DNA from: Jeongeupia naejangsanensis
Lineage (GTDB): Bacteria > Pseudomonadota > Gammaproteobacteria > Burkholderiales > Chitinibacteraceae
Length of the DNA stretch: 64,000 nucleotides
Direction: 5' to 3'
Assembly: GCF_016865585.1 (NCBI RefSeq)
Contig: NZ_JAESND010000001.1
Coordinates: 186,001 to 250,000 of the forward strand
Shown here: piece by piece, positions 59,741-64,000 of the stretch
Layout of the letters: every line of letters starts with the position of its first letter
Position numbering within the stretch: the stretch's first letter is position 1
Position numbers and translations under genes: made by a program
The notes under the pieces: generated by a model
The model's input: only the letters and a program-made list of their open reading frames with translations
Told to the model about the DNA's origin: nothing
Databases searched by the model: none

Positions 59741-60340
59741 ATGACGCTCTACGACCTCAAACCTGCGTTCCAGTCGCTGTTGCGCCCGGTGCTGCGCACC
59801 CTTCATCGCGCCGGCATCACGGCCAACCAGATCACGCTTCTCGCCTTGCTCGCATCAGTTGCGCTGGGACTCTTGCTGGCCCTGAACCCGGTCCCGCCCC
59901 TGTTCTTGATGCTGCCGGCCTTTCTGCTGGTTCGAATGGCGCTCAATGCCATTGACGGCATGCTGGCGCGCGAGTTCAAACAGCAATCCAGACTGGGCGC
60001 CCTGCTCAACGAAGCCGGTGACATCCTCTCCGATTCCGCGCTTTACCTGCCCTTTGCCCTTTTGCCCGGTGCCGACCCCGTTGCCGTGGTGGTGATGGCG
60101 CTGCTGGCCAATCTCACCGAGTTCCTCGGCGTCGCGGCACAGACCGTGGGCGCCAGCCGGCGTTATGACGGGCCGCTGGGAAAGAGCGATCGCGCCTTCG
60201 TACTCGGCGCCTATGCTCTGCTGGTTGGTCTCTACACGCCCGCACTGGCCTGGAGCCCCTGGCTGTTTTGGACTCTGGCCCTGCTGTGCGCATTCACCTG
60301 CCTGAACCGCGCCCGGCGCGCATTGCGGGAGGCCGCATGA
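59741..60340 (+). CDS. ynbA: YnbA-type CDP-alcohol phosphatidyltransferase-fold membrane protein
   Basis: A 199-residue protein with about six TM segments, close in layout to E. coli YnbA (about 200). The CDP-alcohol motif is altered: N69-x2-D72-G-x2-A-R77-x8-G86-x3-N90-x3-D94, so the first and third Asp of the normal D-x2-DG-x2-AR...G-x3-D-x3-D are Asn; as I recall, E. coli YnbA has the same changes. It would join a CDP-lipid to an alcohol or act on a related substrate. The start MTLYDLKPAFQSLLRP is chosen by that comparison; MRHHVP at 59714 or TTG at 59687 are alternatives. Its stop overlaps ynbB (ATGA). Confidence 0.85.
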   Translation: MTLYDLKPAFQSLLRPVLRTLHRAGITANQITLLALLASVALGLLLALNPVPPLFLMLPAFLLVRMALNAIDGMLAREFKQQSRLGALLNEAGDILSDSALYLPFALLPGADPVAVVVMALLANLTEFLGVAAQTVGASRRYDGPLGKSDRAFVLGAYALLVGLYTPALAWSPWLFWTLALLCAFTCLNRARRALREAA

Positions 60341-61284
60341 ATCCGTTCCCGATCTCCGACGTGCTGTTCTACGCGCTGTGCGTGATCGTTGCAGTGCTGG
60401 TATTTGCCAGCGGCACCATTGCGGCGCTGGGCTGGCATTTTCCGCAGAAGGACTGGCTGGAACTGCGCCAGCGCGTACGTACCTGGTGGTGGATCGTCGC
60501 CGTGTTCGTACTGGCCATTTCGGTCAATCGTGAAGTGTCGCTGGTGGTGCTGGGCTTCGTCAGTTTCCTTGCCTTCAAGGAATACCTGACGCTGGTGCCG
60601 ACGCGCCGAGCCGACCACCTACCGCTGCTGTGGGCTTACCTTGCCATTCCGATCCAGTACTTCTGGATCTGGTACGGCTGGTACGGCATGTTCATCATCT
60701 TCATCCCGGTGTACGCCTTTTTGTTCCTGCCGATGCGCATGGTGCTGATCGGCGAGACGCAAGGTTTTCTGCGTGCAGCATCCACCCTGCACTGGGGGCT
60801 GATGACTACCGTGTTCAGCCTGTCGCACATGGCCTATCTGCTGGTGTTGCCCACCGACGTGACCGGCAGCATGAAAGGCGACGGCGCGCTGCTGGTGCTG
60901 TTCCTGGTCGTGCTCACCCAGTTCAATGATGTGGCCCAGTATCTGTGGGGCAAGGCGGTTGGGCGGACCAAGGCCATCCCCAAGGTCAGTCCGAACAAGA
61001 CCGTGGCCGGCATGCTGGGCGGCGCGCTGACCACCACGCTCCTTGGGCTGATACTGGGGCCGGTACTGACGCCGATGGGCATGGCGCATTCGGCCATGGC
61101 CGGCTTGCTGATCGGCGTGACCGGCTTCGTCGGCGACGTGGTGATGTCCGGGGTGAAGCGCGATCTCGGCGTCAAGGACAGCGGCGATCTACTCCCGGGC
61201 CACGGCGGCATCCTCGATCGGCTCGACTCGCTGACCTACACGGCACCGCTCTTCTTCCACTACTTGCGCTACTTGTACTACTGA
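60337..61284 (+). CDS. ynbB: YnbB, CdsA-like phosphatidate cytidylyltransferase
   Basis: A 315-residue integral membrane protein with about eight TM segments. The CDP-diacylglycerol synthase signature is complete near residues 265-290: SGVKRDLGVKDSGDLLPGHG followed by GILDRLDSLTY. It would make CDP-diacylglycerol, or a CDP-activated variant lipid, from phosphatidate and CTP. GGGAGG precedes the ATG, which overlaps the ynbA stop. It is probably distinct from the housekeeping cdsA expected elsewhere in the genome, since it sits in a dedicated operon. Two bases separate it from the acyltransferase gene. Confidence 0.9.
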   Translation: MNPFPISDVLFYALCVIVAVLVFASGTIAALGWHFPQKDWLELRQRVRTWWWIVAVFVLAISVNREVSLVVLGFVSFLAFKEYLTLVPTRRADHLPLLWAYLAIPIQYFWIWYGWYGMFIIFIPVYAFLFLPMRMVLIGETQGFLRAASTLHWGLMTTVFSLSHMAYLLVLPTDVTGSMKGDGALLVLFLVVLTQFNDVAQYLWGKAVGRTKAIPKVSPNKTVAGMLGGALTTTLLGLILGPVLTPMGMAHSAMAGLLIGVTGFVGDVVMSGVKRDLGVKDSGDLLPGHGGILDRLDSLTYTAPLFFHYLRYLYY

Positions 61285-61286
61285 TC

Positions 61287-61982
61287 GTGGCCGACTCCCG
61301 ACTCTCCCGGCTCTGGCACAACGCCTTGCGGCTCGCCTTCATCATCGGCGTAGCCTGGCCGGTGGTACTGGTCTGGCTCGGGCTGACGCTGCGCCACCGC
61401 GAACGACTGCCGCTCAAGGGGCCCGCCATCGTGGTGGCCAACCACAACAGCCATCTCGACATCCTCACGCTCTACACGCTGTTCCCGCTTTCAAAAGTAC
61501 TGAACGTGCAGCCGGCCGCCGCTGCCGACTATTTTTTGCGCCACCGGCTGCTCGCCTGGTTCGCAACCCGGGTGATCGGCATCATCCCCGTCGTGCGCGG
61601 CGGCGCCAGCAAGCAGACCGACCCGCTTGAAAGTTGCTATGCGGCACTGAAGGCCGGTCAGGTGCTGGTGCTGTTTCCGGAAGGAACGCGTGGCGAGCCC
61701 GAGCGCATGTCCGAACTGAAGTCCGGCCTCTGGTATCTGGGGCGCCGCTTTCCCGACATTCCCATCGTGCCGGTTTTCATGCACGGCTTGGGGCGCGCAA
61801 TGGCCAAGGGTGCGCACATTCCGGTGCCCTTTTTCGTCGATGTCCATGTCGATCGTCCACTGCTCTGGCAGGACGACAAACCGGCCTTCAAGGCAGAGCT
61901 GCAAGCCCGTTTTACCGCACTGCAGCGCAAGGCCGCCGTGCTGGCCGAAGACCCCCAAGGAGCTCCCGATGCGCCACGCTGA
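61287..61982 (+). CDS. PlsC-like 1-acylglycerol-3-phosphate acyltransferase family protein
   Basis: A 231-residue protein from a GTG at 61287, two bases after the ynbB stop. An N-terminal hydrophobic anchor (IIGVAWPVVLVWLGL) leads to acyltransferase block I VVANHNSHLDILTLY (HxxxxD) and block III VLVLFPEGTRGEPERMSEL; block IV is VPVFMHGLGR. It would acylate a lysophospholipid or another glycerol-phosphate lipid for the neighbouring enzymes. It overlaps ynbC by 14 bp. The GTG is supported by the tight spacing; no nearer ATG gives a complete domain. Confidence 0.88.
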   Translation: MADSRLSRLWHNALRLAFIIGVAWPVVLVWLGLTLRHRERLPLKGPAIVVANHNSHLDILTLYTLFPLSKVLNVQPAAAADYFLRHRLLAWFATRVIGIIPVVRGGASKQTDPLESCYAALKAGQVLVLFPEGTRGEPERMSELKSGLWYLGRRFPDIPIVPVFMHGLGRAMAKGAHIPVPFFVDVHVDRPLLWQDDKPAFKAELQARFTALQRKAAVLAEDPQGAPDAPR

Positions 61983-63816
61983 AGAACACCAATTCCAGAC
62001 CTTCGATCAACAGGCGCTGTTTTATCGCCACTGGCCGGCGGTTGAAGGCGGTCGGCCGGGCCGAGTCATCGTGCTGTTCCATCGTGGCCACGAGCACTCT
62101 GGCCGGCTGCAGCACATCGTCGACGAACTGGATCTGCCCGACGTTCCGATGTTCGCCTGGGATGCACGTGGCCATGGCCGATCGCCGGGCGAACGCGGCT
62201 TCAGCCCCAGCCTCGCCACCTCGGTGCGTGATGTCGACGAGTTCGTTCGCCATGCGGCCCGTGTCGCGGGTGTGCCACTCGATGCTGTAACGGTCATTGC
62301 GCAGAGCGTCGGTGCCGTGCTGGTCTCGACCTGGGTGCACGACTATGCACCGAAAATCCGCGGCATTGTTCTGGCTTCGCCGGCGTTCAAGGTCAAGCTC
62401 TACGTGCCGTTGGCGCGGCCAGGCCTGCGCCTGATGGAAAAGCTGCGTGGCAATTTCTTCGTCAACAGCTACGTCAAGGCCAAATTCCTTACCCACGACC
62501 CGGAGCGCATTGCCTCCTACGAGAGCGATCCGCTGATTACCCGACCGATTGCCTCGCACATCCTGCTGGCACTCTACGAGGCGGCCGACCGTGTGGTAGC
62601 CGACGCTGGCGCCATCACGGTATCAACGCAGTTGCTGATTTCCGGTGCGGACTGGGTCGTGCACCACGGCCCGCAGCACGAATTCTTCGACCGGCTGGGC
62701 AGCACGGTGAAGGAAAAGCACGTTCTCGGCGGGTTCTACCACGACACGCTGGGAGAAAAGGACCGCCACCTCGCCTTCGACAAGATACGTGTCTTTCTCG
62801 ACCGGCTGTACGCCACGATGCCGAGCGTGCCCGATCTGCTTGCTGCCGACCGCCAGGGCTACACGGCCAGCGAGTACCGCGCGCTGCAGCAACCGCTGTC
62901 GCCACTCTCGCCCAAGGCGCTGTACTACGGCGCCACACGGCTCAACATGCGCACGCTGGGCAGCCTGTCGCGCGGCATCAAGCTCGGCTTCGACACCGGA
63001 TTCGATTCGGGCAGTACGCTGGACTATGTGTACCGCAACAGCATCGAAGGCACGACGCCGCTGGGCAAGCTTGCCGACAGAATCTATCTCGACAGTGTGG
63101 GCTGGCGCGGCATTCGCGTACGCAAGCAGCATCTGCAGCAACTGATTACCCAGGCTGCCGATGCGCTGCGCGAGGCGCACACGACGATCCGCGTAGTCGA
63201 CATCGCCGCCGGCCACGGCCGCTACGTGCTCGACGCGCTCACCGGCATTCCCGATGCCGAGCATATCCTGCTGCGCGACTACAGCCCGATCAACGTCGAG
63301 GCAGGCGGCCGCCTGATCGCCGAGCGTGGGCTGACCGCCAAAGCACGCTTCGTACAGGGCGATGCATTCGACCGCGACAGCCTCTCCAGCCTGACGCCGC
63401 GCCCCACGCTCGCCATCGTCTCCGGCCTGTACGAGCTGTTCCCGGACAACCCGCCCATTCTTGCCTCGCTCAAGGGCTTGGCCGATGCGGTCCCCGAAGG
63501 CGGCTACCTCGTCTACACCAACCAGCCGTGGCATCCGCAGCTGGAACTGATCGCCCGCTCGTTGACCAGCCATCGCAGCCACCAGCCATGGGTGATGCGT
63601 CGCCGGACCCAACAGGAGATGGACCAGTTAGTCGAGGCCGCCGGCTTCGAAAAGCTGACGCAACGCATCGACGAATGGGGGGTTTTCACCGTTTCGCTGG
63701 CACGGCGAAAAAGAGAAGATGCGTTGCCGACCGCAACGACACACGATGCGGCCACGGCCTGCCCCTCTGACCCTCCGGACCCGACCCATGCAACAACGTA
63801 TCCACGAACTCTTTGA
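61969..63816 (+). CDS. ynbC: YnbC, alpha/beta hydrolase fused to class I methyltransferase
   Basis: 615 residues. Residues 1-300 are an alpha/beta hydrolase: oxyanion/lid region FHRGHEHSGRL, AWDARGHGRSPGERG, nucleophile Ser113 in VIAQSVGAVL, and a terminal His in VLGGFYHDTLGEKD. Residues 320-580 are an SAM-dependent methyltransferase with motif I VVDIAAGHGRYVLDAL near 410 and YSPINVEAGGRLIAER for the SAM acid. A Thr/Pro-rich tail follows. The combination matches E. coli YnbC and suggests lipid deacylation plus methylation of the product, an inference. AAGGAG precedes the ATG, inside the end of the acyltransferase gene. Confidence 0.9.
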   Translation: MRHAEEHQFQTFDQQALFYRHWPAVEGGRPGRVIVLFHRGHEHSGRLQHIVDELDLPDVPMFAWDARGHGRSPGERGFSPSLATSVRDVDEFVRHAARVAGVPLDAVTVIAQSVGAVLVSTWVHDYAPKIRGIVLASPAFKVKLYVPLARPGLRLMEKLRGNFFVNSYVKAKFLTHDPERIASYESDPLITRPIASHILLALYEAADRVVADAGAITVSTQLLISGADWVVHHGPQHEFFDRLGSTVKEKHVLGGFYHDTLGEKDRHLAFDKIRVFLDRLYATMPSVPDLLAADRQGYTASEYRALQQPLSPLSPKALYYGATRLNMRTLGSLSRGIKLGFDTGFDSGSTLDYVYRNSIEGTTPLGKLADRIYLDSVGWRGIRVRKQHLQQLITQAADALREAHTTIRVVDIAAGHGRYVLDALTGIPDAEHILLRDYSPINVEAGGRLIAERGLTAKARFVQGDAFDRDSLSSLTPRPTLAIVSGLYELFPDNPPILASLKGLADAVPEGGYLVYTNQPWHPQLELIARSLTSHRSHQPWVMRRRTQQEMDQLVEAAGFEKLTQRIDEWGVFTVSLARRKREDALPTATTHDAATACPSDPPDPTHATTYPRTL

Positions 63817-64000
63817 CCTCCTTGCCGATGGCGGGCTTGATGCCGCCGACCTCGATGCCATGGCCACGGAGGTCGACCAGGCCGCCGCCGATGCCGAGAC
63901 CTACCTCGCTGCCGACGCTGCCAGCGGCTACCCTGCGTTCAAGGCGCAACTGGGCGAAGCGGCCATGCCGCTGTGGCAGTGGGTGTTGCTGGAGCAACTG
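63788..64000 (+). CDS. Partial gene of unknown function, last of the ynb operon in view
   Basis: 71 residues are visible before the window ends. It starts MQQRIHELFDLLADGGLDAA inside the last 29 bp of ynbC in another frame. The visible part is acidic, Ala/Asp-rich and helical (DAMATEVDQAAADAETYLAA, then a Trp-containing WQWVLLEQL). No family recognised. In E. coli the next gene would be ynbD (phosphatase); this start does not look like it, so it may be an added component. Confidence 0.6.
   Translation, partial: MQQRIHELFDLLADGGLDAADLDAMATEVDQAAADAETYLAADAASGYPAFKAQLGEAAMPLWQWVLLEQL

Overview
The window reads as chromosomal DNA of a high-GC betaproteobacterium. RatA/DnaB, prfB-lysS, RecN/NadK/HrcA, the large NAD-dependent glutamate dehydrogenase and a DUF1631 gene, together with a secreted GH18 chitinase, suggest Neisseriales, perhaps a chitin-degrading lineage near Chitinibacteraceae or Chromobacteriaceae. 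That placement is inferred from gene content only. No rRNA, tRNA, CRISPR array or complete insertion sequence was seen.

Layout. 1-24 kb is mostly housekeeping: ratA (cut by the window edge) diverges from dnaB; a leftward group mfd - YecA/UPF0149 - HAD - serB; a membrane GGDEF-EAL protein; rlmB; a leftward prfB-lysS pair; the 1580-residue glutamate dehydrogenase; a DUF1631 gene and an ABC-F ATPase. 23-30 kb is a metabolic block on the minus strand: acetoacetate CoA-transferase subunits (atoD/ctfA, atoA/ctfB), adhE, acetoacetate decarboxylase and a patatin-like lipase. This is the gene set of the clostridial solvent (sol) locus. It is interrupted by a small scar with a phage-like ORF, a gene fragment and a possible small RNA. 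An FNR/ANR-like box lies upstream of adhE.

30-38 kb is accessory: two adjacent outer-membrane beta-barrel genes (the second an Omp85 barrel without POTRA domains), an A+T-richer mesX-mesD-flavin reductase operon for folate-independent methionine synthesis, and a secreted repeat-rich protein divergent from an AraC regulator. 38-42 kb holds a P2-type ATPase with two universal stress proteins, behind a second FNR/ANR-like box; with adhE this suggests an oxygen-responsive regulon. 42-59 kb carries two small hypothetical genes, cysS, the chitinase, nadK-recN-tadA, hrcA, mltB, a chemoreceptor, the serine uptake/deamination pair sdaC-sdaA with paired inverted repeats at its promoter, an Atm1-type ABC transporter, apaG and rpe.

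59.7-64 kb is the most intriguing part: a tightly overlapping rightward operon of ynbA (CDP-alcohol phosphatidyltransferase fold with an altered metal motif), ynbB (CdsA-like), a PlsC-like acyltransferase, ynbC (hydrolase-methyltransferase fusion) and a further unidentified gene running off the end. It looks like a dedicated pathway for an unidentified membrane lipid. Start sites were chosen from family lengths, ribosome binding sites and overlaps, and are uncertain by a few codons where stated.
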